This document shows positions 9,153 to 19,509 of a DNA stretch of 64,000 nucleotides, piece by piece. Location: contig CP136061.1 of NCBI GenBank assembly GCA_032622095.1, forward strand, positions 82,746,324 to 82,810,323, given 5' to 3'. The stretch comes from Siphonodentalium dalli (Eukaryota > Mollusca > Scaphopoda > Gadilida > Siphonodentaliidae). The translations under genes and the position numbers were made by a program. The notes beneath the pieces were generated by a model that had not been told where the DNA came from, did not search any database, and saw nothing but the letters and a program-made list of their open reading frames with translations. The stretch's first letter is position 1. Every line of letters starts with the position of its first letter.

Positions 9153-11699
9153 TTATTCTTCTTGTTCGGCAAAACCACCACTCACATTTATACTATTTAT
9201 ATCAACACTGTCTCTGCTGTGGTATGAAGATCGCCTGTGATGCGTGTAGTCATCATGTCGATGTGAGTGCCAATGTGGTCTTCTATATGAGTCATTCTTT
9301 TCGAAATTTTGTTGAGACAGCCAATATCGACAGAATGCATTACCATGCCAGAAATAGTTCTCGAATACCACAGACACATCATCGCGATGCACATTGATTC
9401 TTGCTGATACGAATTTCGAGTTATTTCGGCTTCTCATTATCCTTACAATGGAGAAGCGAACACTGAAGTGATCCAAGTGATTCGCCAAGTCTTCATTTGT
9501 TGTGTCAGCTGGAAGATTACCGACAAACACGCGTTTTGTTTTTATCGGACCGTTGTTTCTGTGTCGTCTCTCTCCATGACTGTTGTTTGGAACCGAGGAA
9601 CTATGAGTTGGTGTTCTACTCGTATTTATGTGGTCGAGATTGGTAGTGTTGTTGTTGTTGTTCATGTTGTTACGACTTGTGTCGACTGTACTTCCAGTAG
9701 TAACATTCCCTGGTCCAATTACTTGTAGGAAGAATCTCTTCAGTGCACTTCTGCCTGCCATATTGAAATGAATTCCTTTGCGGTCTTTCGCTTTGCTCTT
9801 ATACAGCTCGTCCCTGATTCCATTCGCGGATGCAAAAACTTCAGACGTATCCACAAATTCAAAATTTGCATTTCGATCACACAAGGAAGAGATAACGTCG
9901 TTCACAGCATAAACTGCAGAGTTGTGGTCATCAGTTTCAGGATCATGATCATTTCCTTTTCTCTGTGGCACACTGCATAGAACAATCTTGGCATTTGGCA
10001 GCAGCGTGTTAATTTTAGTAACAGATTCTGTAATGTTCAAGACAACGGGTGTGACATTATACCTGTGTTTTGTTATATCGTTGGTACCGAGGTGAATGAC
10101 GACAGAGGTCACATTGCCCAGCGCATTCCCTACTGCAGGATCTCTCGCTATTGACTCCAAAAGAACAGATATGTCACCGTAACTGGCTCCGCTCACAGAA
10201 TAGTTTTTAACATTGGGTTTTTCAAGGTCAATTCCAGCACAGTTACTTGCGCCCAATATAACAGTGTCAACAGTCTCATGAACTGATGGAGAGATGTCAC
10301 CAGATAGGTTAGATTTGGAATCAGAATATGCATCTTCATTAGTGTTGGAACATGGTGCATGGTGTGAAGAAGGTGAAAAGACCATAGATGGGTCCGACGA
10401 TATTGACATATTCTGGAAGTAAGCTGGCGATTTTATTGCTCGTATAACATTGTAAGCGAACTTGTTCAATTCACCGAACATATGAGCAGAGAAGGTATTC
10501 AGGTCGCTTGTCCAAGCTTCGCGACATTGTTGTTCACAGTAACTGTTATGGTCACGTTTGGTTTCATTGTGTGATTGCTCCTGTTGCTCGTGAGCAGTTT
10601 TCACAGCTTTCTCCACTGTCTTCATCCGTCCTTTCATAGAATTATATATGCCTTCTTGTGAAGCTATTTTCGTCACAGTGTCGGTCATGAAATCGAACAT
10701 ATTGTCAATAACTTGACGCATTTGTTTGATGTCACTTTTAAGCTTGACTATTCCAGTGCACTTGTCACTCTCAATTCGTTCACAAGTTAGTCGGGTCACT
10801 CTCGTATCATCTTCTACTTCTTGCATCCTTCTCATTACGTCAGACATAGTAATTTCTAGATATTCTAGTCGACCATTCATCTTTGGAATTGTTGTCTTCA
10901 AGTCATTATCTATGTGTTCGCAGGTTTGCTTCAGCAAGGAAACCACACTTGAGATATCTGATATCGTTGGTTGTGGGATATTCGGGGTGCTTTCGGTTAT
11001 AACATCAGTGTCGTTAGGAACATCACAGACGTTGGTCGCGTTTTGTGACCCAGATGTCGTAATAGAATTTGTGATGTGTTTCCCATTTGGTTTCCTCACA
11101 CTTTTGGGAGCACTCAGCATTTCCTCTAAGTGGATTGTGTTCCCATCTAATAAGCACTGGAATATGTTGTACACGTCTGTTCCTAACTTTGTTGTAGATG
11201 TGCCCTTTGCCGAATTCGTCCTACGTTTTAGTATCGAATCAGGGCTGATGCGAATGCACGGATGTTTTGTTGATGAGAACAGTGCTTGCCTAATTGATTC
11301 CAGAATCGGTTCAGAGCCATCACAACACAAAACTGCTTTTCTAATGAATTCATCTTTGGTTGATGTGTGAATATCCTTTAACATTCTGCTCAGATAAGGT
11401 GCGATCGCCTTATTGAATGAACCGTTATATACACGTGCTGCAAAGGCGTCGTATGCTGAATGATTTTGGATATCCAAGTTCACATCACGACTACCATTTT
11501 CGGGGAGCTCCACCGATGATTCATGTAATTTAATAGTTTGTGTTTTGTTTATTAGTTTATTTGAGTCGTGGTCGGGTATTGCATTATTGTCGTCCAGTTC
11601 CCCTTCAGATAGCATACCGACTTCATACGGATCTTGATCCATGTAAGATCCCTCAATTCCATTGAGAACTAAATCAGCTTGTGTTAGCAGGCCATCCAT
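9153..11699 (-). CDS. LINE ORF1: coiled coil, SGNH esterase and RRM-like domains
   Basis: An 848-residue RNA-binding/assembly protein partner of ORF2. Residues 1-230 are acidic to mixed and unassigned; about 245-390 look like a coiled coil (heptad-rich, charged). An SGNH/GDSL-type hydrolase follows: ILGASN (481-486, candidate Ser485), HLGTND (536-541), and GIHFNMAGR (642-650) with His644. The Asp normally three residues before that His is replaced by Lys641 (Asp639 is nearby), so catalysis is uncertain. After an Asn-rich spacer, RVFVGNLP (about 723-730) and KFVSARINV (about 762-770) match RNP2- and RNP1-like strands of an RRM. The tail is rich in His, Arg and Ser. Esterase ORF1s are known in CR1/L2 LINEs. 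The Met at 11699 is the first in an otherwise open frame. Confidence 0.88.
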   Translation of the reverse strand: MDGLLTQADLVLNGIEGSYMDQDPYEVGMLSEGELDDNNAIPDHDSNKLINKTQTIKLHESSVELPENGSRDVNLDIQNHSAYDAFAARVYNGSFNKAIAPYLSRMLKDIHTSTKDEFIRKAVLCCDGSEPILESIRQALFSSTKHPCIRISPDSILKRRTNSAKGTSTTKLGTDVYNIFQCLLDGNTIHLEEMLSAPKSVRKPNGKHITNSITTSGSQNATNVCDVPNDTDVITESTPNIPQPTISDISSVVSLLKQTCEHIDNDLKTTIPKMNGRLEYLEITMSDVMRRMQEVEDDTRVTRLTCERIESDKCTGIVKLKSDIKQMRQVIDNMFDFMTDTVTKIASQEGIYNSMKGRMKTVEKAVKTAHEQQEQSHNETKRDHNSYCEQQCREAWTSDLNTFSAHMFGELNKFAYNVIRAIKSPAYFQNMSISSDPSMVFSPSSHHAPCSNTNEDAYSDSKSNLSGDISPSVHETVDTVILGASNCAGIDLEKPNVKNYSVSGASYGDISVLLESIARDPAVGNALGNVTSVVIHLGTNDITKHRYNVTPVVLNITESVTKINTLLPNAKIVLCSVPQRKGNDHDPETDDHNSAVYAVNDVISSLCDRNANFEFVDTSEVFASANGIRDELYKSKAKDRKGIHFNMAGRSALKRFFLQVIGPGNVTTGSTVDTSRNNMNNNNNTTNLDHINTSRTPTHSSSVPNNSHGERRHRNNGPIKTKRVFVGNLPADTTNEDLANHLDHFSVRFSIVRIMRSRNNSKFVSARINVHRDDVSVVFENYFWHGNAFCRYWLSQQNFEKNDSYRRPHWHSHRHDDYTHHRRSSYHSRDSVDINSINVSGGFAEQEE

Positions 11700-12180
11700 T
11701 ATGCATTAATTAACTATGTCAATCAGTTCTAGCAGTAAAACTGTATTACAATAAAGCAGTCACTTTGGGTATCTACCGCGCTATGCTGATCCATAATTGA
11801 GTCCTGAGTTGTTTTCAGAAGTATACCGGCATAGTGAGTGACTGACCAATCTTTCCTGCATTCCCTGGGTGAAAGATTGGGCTGACTTGCTGGACACCAT
11901 CGAACATAAGCTATCGCACAAGCAGACGAAATTTTGGGCGTACATAGAATTCAAAACAAAACCAACAACATGGCGCGATTCGAGGCGATTTCAAAGTTCA
12001 CGTACCCAAAATGTCGAATCTCCTGTACAGTCCACGAATTGTCTGCAAAATACATCTAACGTTCAACGAATACAGCACTCTCGTCGAAAGGATACCGCAG
12101 ATCCATTGAAATTAAGCCGATTTTTCAACATAAATAGAGAGCGAAGAAGAGCACGTCCATTGCTCGCTGACGTCATTCGG
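11700..12180. other. Upstream of LINE ORF1; probable 5' UTR and flank
   Basis: Non-coding. The part next to 11700 should be the 5' UTR of the minus-strand LINE. The plus frame 11869-12231 runs across the boundary of the 1.5-kb repeat and is judged spurious. No target duplication recognised. Confidence 0.4.
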
Positions 12181-13697
12181 TTTGAAACAGTAAACACGGA
12201 AATGAAGAAAAAAAACCCAATGCGGAAGTGAAACACCTGCTAAATCTACCCGTGTTGCGCGCGCATCACTATTTCTCCGGTTCATTCCGCAATAGTTAAT
12301 CGGTGACGGCACAGAGTCCCGATAAAAAAGGTGATATTGCACACCTGGAAGTCCAATATAACATTCGGGAGTTCAATATTATTTCCCCCCCCCCGTATTA
12401 TCACGTGGCGGCTTTTGCCCAATCGGAAATAGTATTAGTTAAGGGTTGGATAATAAAAACGTTTATAGTGTAGCGAATCGTACTCAAGGGGTATAAACAA
12501 AACTACAGTGTTATTTCTTTTTTAATGGGAGGACCGTTAATCAAGAATAGATTGAGGTTCATTGTTACCATTAACGCGCTAAGCGATGGAACTCCATAAT
12601 TATGGAACTTTGGAGTCAGTTATAAGCCCAAAAACTTGATATGTGATAAACTATATTTAATTAAGACTAATTATAATTGATGTGTAGATATCATGTGCTA
12701 ATATGGATCAACATATACAATAACTTATGATTAAAAGTGCAACCAAATAATGACCTATTACCCAGTCGTGATATGAGTCCAAGTCGAAACTTGTTACCAG
12801 GTCACCACTCGGAATAAGTTACAATACTTTATAAATTTGAATATCGTATTCTGAAATATAGTTTCAATATACTAATAAGGGAAACAAAGAAGAAACAGCT
12901 AACAGGTCTCGTTTTCTAGACTACAATTGATAGACCCTAACAAGGATATACTCAGGCTAATGAAAAGGGAGGTAACACAAAAAACGGAACTACAAATAGA
13001 TGTGATTCATTGAAAGTTGACTATGAATGATTGCCAATAATGTATGTTTATTTCTAGTTTGATTTGCCGTGGTCACATAATGAGGCGAAACTTAAATAGT
13101 TATAATATGAGAGATCATTCAAAATAAATACTAAATTAGACTACAAATTTGATCAAGTTTTATAAAGGGAGCTTAACGAAGCAAGGGTCCCTAAAGAAAC
13201 GCATCTCGCCAAATCCCGAAAACCCAAACTCGGCCCACCCCGTGAGAATCATAGGTGCATATGTTTTAAAAGGAAGGGGGTTTAACTGAGTAAGGGTCCC
13301 TAAAGAAATACATCTCGTCAAATCCCGGAAACCCAAACTCAGCCCACCCCTGGGAATAATAGGTGCACAGTCATTACGTTTTATCATATAAAAGGACATA
13401 AATGATTCATCTTTGTGCGTCAAAATATGACAATGGCATAACAACGAGAGAAAAAAATAATGATATAACTTTTCATCCACCCGTCCCAATAATTAAAATT
13501 AATTTGTTAAAGTCAACCCCTATCACTAGTAAAGCATGACTACCAACATTTCCATAAAGACTACCAACCTAATCAGTACTAATGTATGACTATAAACAAA
13601 ACATTTTCATTATAACAACTACCTCCATCAATAATCAAGGTCACTGACATATGTTGTATGTCCAATGACCGTATTTGAAACCGAAAAAAGTGTATAT
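12181..13697. repeat. 1.5-kb direct repeat, copy B
   Basis: Near-identical partner of 3507-5025, same orientation, 8674 bp away. Visible differences include CCACC/CTACC near 12246, a shorter C run, TTATCCC/TATAAGCCC near 12622, a 2-base deletion near 13010 and TTTATC/TTTGATC near 13150. Sequence on either side is unrelated between copies. Confidence 0.85.
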
Positions 13698-14402
13698 ATT
13701 ATACTCCTTAAAATATCAGGCACTGAAGGCTCTATAAACATCGGGCAATGCAAGAGGACAAAATTCGAATATAACTGGTTCTATAATACCGTTAAGGAAG
13801 TCTGATATAATAATAAAGAGCGTTGTATTTATTTTAGTCAGTCAGACTCGACAGCATAATGTGAGTGTATGAAAATACAGGGGTAAGATTACGTATACAG
13901 AGAAACTTTTGAATACGATTTATTTACTGATTAAAAAATAAATATAAGTTAGTGAGACTCGACAACATAGTCTGACATTTATGGTAAACAAATGTCTGAT
14001 TGCGTTTACCGAGAAACACTAAGACACATAAAACTATGGTCATGGTGCGGATAGAAATTCCTCAATGATATCTAAACGAAAACAAATGGGAGTTAACTCT
14101 ATTTGAGAATCGTAGAAAATCATACACATTATTTGACATATAATTTATCAGAGAAAAACAAACTGAGCGTTGATATATTGGCTAAATTTCTGGAAACCCA
14201 ATTCCCGAACATTATTTATAGCGAAATATAGAAATGACATCCTTTCGAATGTACATGGTTCACATTAACTCACGATTGTCTGTATTTCCGGTACAACTAC
14301 TGTAACGGTGCGGCTCGAAATTTCCCAAAGCTATACAAACGGAGAAATGGGAGGTAATTTTATTTGAGAATCGTAGAAAAATCATACACATTATTGACAT
14401 TC
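13698..14402. repeat. Degenerate short direct repeats
   Basis: Two loosely repeated motifs. One is a block of about 95 bp containing ATTTGAGAATCGTAGAAAA and CATACACATTATT, at about 14042-14142 and 14308-14402. The other is a GACTCGACA(G/A)CATA...CCGAGAAAC(T/A) motif at about 13845-13910 and about 13950-14020. No gene seen. Confidence 0.55.
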
Positions 14403-15345
14403 AGACTCATCGCATCAGCTTCCGTTTGAGTGATAGACCGCACTTTAAACAGCAAATGCCGGGATGGGCGACTGAGCCGACCCATCCCATTAAATTCAAT
14501 ATGCCACATCCCTGTACTCATCGAAGTTGGTCTATTCCATTTAATTTGTATAAACTAAATAAAATAATACAAACTACAGATACTGGCATGCAACAATAAT
14601 GACCTTATGAGAGAATAGTGGTGCTTGTGCAAGGGAAGAAGAACTTCAGGACCAACGCCGGTGAGTACAGTAAATTTACATATTATAGCTCTTGGCTGAC
14701 AATGTGTTTGAGGAATTTTATGCAATGAGTCTAACACCCACGAACGAGCAATCCATCTAAATGGTTTCGAAATTTGTTTAGGCGTTATACTCGAGTGCTA
14801 ACGACGTCCAATATATAGATTTATGCAAGAGATACGTCAGTGGCTAATACAAAAAATGAATATTGCATAATATTATCGCGTATGTAACTGATATATATCA
14901 AATAACCCTGGGAATAATTTCAGTCAGAATAAAAAGAAAATAACTTGGTATATTAATTTCGTCATGCCGAATTCGCTATAAATGTACGCAAAAACGCCGA
15001 AATTAACACCCGCCGACACATCTGTAGGCCGGAGTTATACAGTGTGTGTGTCATTTATTTTAGATGAAAAACATGACTGTTGGAAGGAAACTTGAAACTG
15101 ATTCTTTGCCTACATGTATCTATATCTAACAGAATGTTTGTTGGTTATTAAAATCGAAGTTGATTACAACACCGAAGTGTCAGTGATATGTCCAAACGCA
15201 AACAGAGGCAAATGTCTAATGACAAAATCGACAAATTATAATGCACGAGAAGCATGGTGTTTCACAAACATAGAAACACTTATGTTGAGATATGTTCAAA
15301 GTTAGCACATGGAAGCAGGCTTTATTATGATAAGAACGCATATTT
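14403..15345. other. Intergenic, nothing recognised
   Basis: Scattered short frames (14555-14737 minus, 15114-15305 plus) lack family features. No repeats noted apart from TATATA-type stretches. Confidence 0.4.
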
Positions 15346-15463
15346 TCTCGCGTGATATCCCACAGACCCCTGGCACAATAGACCCCAACCACCCAAATAC
15401 ATATATGTCTTTGAGTGGTTTGGGTGTATTGTGCCAGGAACCTGTGGGATATCCCTCCGAGAT
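15346..15463. repeat. Large imperfect hairpin, about 50-bp arms
   Basis: Arms 15346-15397 and 15411-15463 pair as reverse complements with a few mismatches. Both contain GATATCCCACAG and CCTGGCACAATA on the corresponding strand. The loop is about 13 bases. Open frames on both strands through it (15302-15589 minus, 15309-15563 plus) follow from the symmetry and are not credible genes. Confidence 0.75.
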
Positions 15464-15847
15464 ATTGATATTTTTCTCGGTAATTTCCTCGATGATCTCG
15501 TACACCTTCTTATCGCGCATTATCATTATTTTTCGATTTCTGAGATTGGGTGAATCAATATAGCTCCAAAAGTAATTTCCGTTAAACAATGGAAACGAAA
15601 TCCAGGTTTATGGTCCGAATGTTGACAATATTCAACGTCAATCTTGGATGAAGAGGAAACACTTTGTCCGTTTATTCTTTCACATCTTTATGTTGTAGAT
15701 AACGGTTGTCTATGCGAAAAAAATTCATCTGGACCCCCCCCCCCCCCCCCACATACGGACACGCTTCCCAGGCACAATTCACACGAAAACTTTCCTACTA
15801 AAGATTTCTCACCTAAATAGATTGTTGAAAAGTGTCATATTGCAGTT
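15464..15847. other. Intergenic with 17-C homopolymer
   Basis: Contains a C run at 15734-15750; otherwise nothing recognised. Confidence 0.5.
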
Positions 15848-17724
15848 GGGGTTAACAGTGCCGTATCCGCTATCGACTTGGGGGTTGGAACTTTGGTATA
15901 TTCGGGTCCATTCTACACGATAGTGCAAATCCCATCTCGCTCGGAACCCTGGGGGCTATCCGGTCGGCGTGGGTTAATATTGGCGTTTTTGCGTACATTC
16001 ATAGCTAATTCGACAGCAGCGTATGGGCTAATTTATTTACTTCCGCTGCTGCTAGCGACTTATCCGACCGCCCATGCATGCATATGGGTATTTCCTTCAT
16101 GATATAATGTCCATTTCCGTGGTCAGGCAGTCAGGGAGGTGCATGCGGTCGGCGCCTTTTTGGATTTCCCGTACATGGCGGAAACGGCCGCATGTTAGGG
16201 GTTAACAGTGCCGTGTCCGCTCGAGCTATCGACTTGGAGATTGGAACGTTGGTACACTCGGATCCATTCTACGCGATAGTGCAGACACCATCTCGCTCGG
16301 GCCCCTATGGGCGGTCCGGTCGGCGGGTGTTAATTTCGGCGTTTTTGCGTACATTTATAGCGAATTCGGCAGCAGCGTATGGGTTAATTTATTCACTTCC
16401 GCTGCAGCTAGCGACTTGTCCGTTCGCGCATTGATGAATATCCGTATTTCCTTCATGACATAATGTCCATTTCCGTGGCCAGGCAGTCAGGGGAGGTGCG
16501 GTGGGTGCCTTTTTGGATTTTCCGTACCTGGCGGAAACGGCCGCAAGTCAGGGGTTAACAGTGCCGTATCCGCTCGAGCTATCGACTTGGAGATTGGAAC
16601 TTTGGTACATTCGGGTCCATTCTACACGATAGGGCAAACTCCATCTCGCTCTGACTCCTGGGGGCGGTCCGATCGGCGGGTGTTAATTTCGGCGTTTTTG
16701 CGTACATTTATAGCGAATTCGGCAGCAGCGTATGGGTTAACTTATTCACTTCCGCTGCAGCTAGCGACTTGTCCGATCGCGCATGGATGAATATCCGTAT
16801 TTCCTTCATGATATAATGTCCATTTCCGTGGTCAGGCAGTCAGGGGAGGCGCGGTCGGCGCCTTTTTGGATTTCCCGTAGCTGGCGGAAACGGCCGCAAG
16901 TCAGGGGTTAACAGTGCCGTGTTCGCTCGAGCTATCGACTTGGAGATTTGGACTTTGGTACATTCGGATCCATTCTACACAATAGTGCAAACCTCATCTC
17001 GCTCGGACCCCTGGGGGCGGTCCGGTCGGCGGGTGTTAATTCGGGCGTTTTTGCGTACATTTATAGCGAATTCGGCAGCAGCGTATGTGTTAATATATTC
17101 ACTTCCGCTGTAGCTAGCGACTTGTCAGATCGCGCATGGATGAAAAGCCTTATTTCCTTCTTGATATAATGTCCATTTTCGTGGTCAGGCAGTCAGGGGT
17201 GGTGCGGTCGGCGCCTTTTTTGATTTGCCGTAGCTGGCGGAAACGGCCGCAAGTCAGGGGTTAACACTGCCGTGTTCGCTCGAGCCATCGACATGGGGAT
17301 TGGCAATTTGGTACATTAGGGTCCATTCTATACGATAGTGCAAACCCCATCTCGCTCGGACCCCTGGGGCGGTCCGGTTGGCGAGTGTTAATTTCGGCGT
17401 TTTTGCGTACATTTATAGCGAATTCGGCAGCAGCGTATGTGTTAATATATTCACTTCCGCTGTAGCTAGCGACTTGTCAGATCGCGCATGGATGAAAAGC
17501 CTTATTTCCTTCTTGATATAATGTCCATTTCCGTGGTCAGGCAGTCAGGGGAGGTGCGGTCGACGCCTTTTTTGAGTTCCCGTACCTGGCGGACACGGCC
17601 GTAAGTCAGGGGTTAACAGTGCCGTGTCCGCTCGAGCTATCGACTTGGGGATTATAACTTTGGTAAATTCGGGTCCATTCTACACGATAGTGCAAACCCC
17701 ATCTCGCTCGGACCCCTGGGGGCG
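15848..17724. repeat. Satellite array, about 352-bp unit, five full copies plus part
   Basis: Unit starts, marked by GGGGTTAACAGTGCCG or close variants, fall at 15848, 16198, 16551, 16904, 17257 and 17609, giving periods of 350-353 bp. Units share GGTCCATTCTA, CCATCTCGCTCGG, GGCGTTTTTGCGTACAT, ATAGCGAATTCGGCAGCAGCG and ACTTCCGCTG. The array is visibly more GC-rich than its surroundings. Each unit has a short open frame of 60-80 codons, but unit length is not a multiple of three and the frames stop between units, so coding is unlikely. Confidence 0.92.
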
Positions 17725-17785
17725 GTCCGGTCGGGTGCGGTCGGGTCCGGTCGGGTGCGGTCGGGTCCGGTCGGTGCGGTCGGGT
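17725..17785. repeat. GGTCCGGTCGGGTGC minisatellite ending the satellite
   Basis: The sixth satellite unit breaks off in its GGTCCGGTCGG segment, which is then repeated as (GGTCCGGTCGGGTGC)n-like short units. This looks like slippage on the satellite's own GC-rich motif. Confidence 0.8.
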
Positions 17786-18089
17786 TTTAGTAGGACCGGA
17801 ACATACTGAGCATATTTATTAAATTGGCATTAAAAATATTAAATAAGTAATTATTTGATGATAAGCCCCCCAGTTGACTCCAGTCTAGACATATTATTGC
17901 GTCATTACTCTAATTAAAGATGAGACATATAGGTTGTGTTTTTTCTCTGTTAACCGACTATCAAATTTAGGCCACTCCTATAAATGGTGTATTATATACA
18001 TGTATATTACGTGAGGACGAGGGGGTATCTTCAGTCTTGAATAATCTATTATAGGCCGATCATGCTTTTGTTGACTGATTAGGTGCCCG
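17786..18089. other. Intergenic, nothing recognised
   Basis: AT-rich, no gene or repeat seen. Confidence 0.4.
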
Positions 18090-18216
18090 CGTCGCCTGAC
18101 TTCCAGGGTTCGACGGTTCGTTGGCTCGGGCAACTTCGGTGGTTCATGCATTAACATAACGAACCCCCGAAGTTGCCCGAGCGAACGACCTTTCGAACCC
18201 GGGAAGTCAGGCAACG
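18090..18216. repeat. 56-bp-arm hairpin with 15-base loop
   Basis: Arms 18090-18145 and 18161-18216 are reverse complements with a few mismatches; shared stretches include CTCGGGCAACTTCGG and GCCTGACTTCC. A third related piece (GAACCCATCGAACCCTGG) follows at about 18250. GC-rich compared with its flanks. The GGGTTCGA word resembles a pol III B box, but no tRNA-like structure was found. Confidence 0.8.
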
Positions 18217-18884
18217 AGGGAACCTCTGTTTTCAAGGGCGGGTTCGTCCGAACCCATCGAACCCTGGCTGGCTACGCCCATGCATGTATGTACACGTATT
18301 ATTACCTTAAAGACATAGTATGGACTTGTTCGTGTTCGTGAAGCTGATAAGTTGGTATTCAGGTGTTATGCCAACCTGGAGAATGTAGCATTCTACTAAC
18401 ATCGTCGAAAGTTTCAAATAAATCGACCATACCGTCCAAGAGAAAATGTCGTCAAAACAACGCTCAATTGTAAATATTTACATCTGAATTCGGGATGCAA
18501 CAATTGTCAACAAACTAACACAAATGATTTCGCCATCCAGAGTCAGGGCATTTAATTAATATATCAGAATGACGTGTGGGCAATTTGGATTAATATTCGT
18601 AAAAAGACCAACTTTGCGCACGATTATTCTCCATTTCTATCGGATCACCATACGGGAGTGTTTCACATCACTTTAATCCATTGCATGTACATTATTGTAT
18701 TCGTTTGTTCAAATTAGGGCCCTGCGGACCAATTCGATATGATTCAGAATCTTGCATCTGATTTGATTCAACATCGCGTGTCCTGATTAAAATTGTATGG
18801 ATTCATTGGCACCAGTTGCATTCCAATTACTTCCAACAGACTGCATTGCTTTTTCTCTCAGGATTATGAAACCAACAAAAGACC
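18217..18884. other. Intergenic, nothing recognised
   Basis: No gene features beyond the repeat fragment near 18250. Confidence 0.4.
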
Positions 18885-19085
18885 ACACAAACAAATAACA
18901 CGCACCCCTGGTCAAGAGTCCTGCTAGGCTGCTATGATGTTGGTCGGTCCTCCTAAATTTCTATGATGCTGGTAGGTCAAACTGATGCTGTCACACAAAT
19001 GTACAGGCTATTTTTTATAAAGTTGTCATTTTCACAGTGTTTGGTTAATCCGAGCGATTTGAGAAAAAGACAGCGATGATGTTTG
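18885..19085. repeat. Dispersed repeat, related to 58510-58690
   Basis: Shares TGGTCAAG..GTCCTGCTAG.CTGCTATGATGTTGG and GATTTGAGAAAAAG.CAGCG, in the same order and orientation, with 58510-58690. Element type unknown. Confidence 0.6.
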
Positions 19086-19509
19086 CAAATTTTATGTACC
19101 AACATTGAGTCCTTCACATTTGACTAAAAACAATTACTGCTTATCATTTATGATGAGAGCTTGGTGTAAAATGTTTTACTGTGGAGGTGTACGAGCATAT
19201 TTTCACCTCTGTGCAATACAAATCAAATTAATAACACCACACATATATGGCATTAGGACAGCAGTAGCTCGAAGACGAGTGTGACTCGGCACACATTAGC
19301 ATTTCAACCAGGCTCTACTCATAATTCACGTTATAATATTGATTTTTATTTGAGAAAGGAAAACAAGTCATTGATTTGTCCAAAAGTTGTGTACACACAT
19401 CTTTCAAAATATGTGAATGCATTATGATCATGAGTCTAAATCAGTATTGACGCTCCAATGCGATACAAAATTTTTGGCAATAATAATAAAGAGTAAAGTC
19501 CACAGGTGA

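Larger units (their letters stand above)
5523..11860 (-). mobile_element. Long two-ORF LINE (CR1-like organisation), minus strand
   Basis: On the minus strand the order is ORF1 (11699-9153), a 120-bp gap, ORF2 (9032-5745, extendable to 5549), about 25 bases of 3' region, then a trinucleotide tail. SGNH-esterase/coiled-coil ORF1 plus endonuclease-RT ORF2 is the organisation known for CR1/L2-type LINEs. The 5' boundary lies between 11700 and 12180 and is not resolved; no target duplication was identified. Both long frames are open except for one homopolymer shift near the ORF2 end, so this is a young copy. Confidence 0.85.

Noticed and set aside
11869-12231. 120-codon plus-strand frame as a gene
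   Set aside because: It runs across the left boundary of repeat copy B and has no family features.
3507-13697. The two 1.5-kb direct repeats as LTRs of one retrotransposon
   Set aside because: No TG..CA ends, no primer site, and the coding region between them is a LINE with endonuclease, not gag-pol with integrase.
15878-17809. Repeated 60-80-codon frames (DLEIGTLVHS...) as a tandem gene family
   Set aside because: They follow the 352-bp satellite, whose unit length is not a multiple of three; frames stop between units and one unit lacks the frame.
18090-18216. tRNA or tRNA-derived SINE because of GGGTTCGA
   Set aside because: No matching A box or cloverleaf; the word is part of a hairpin arm.
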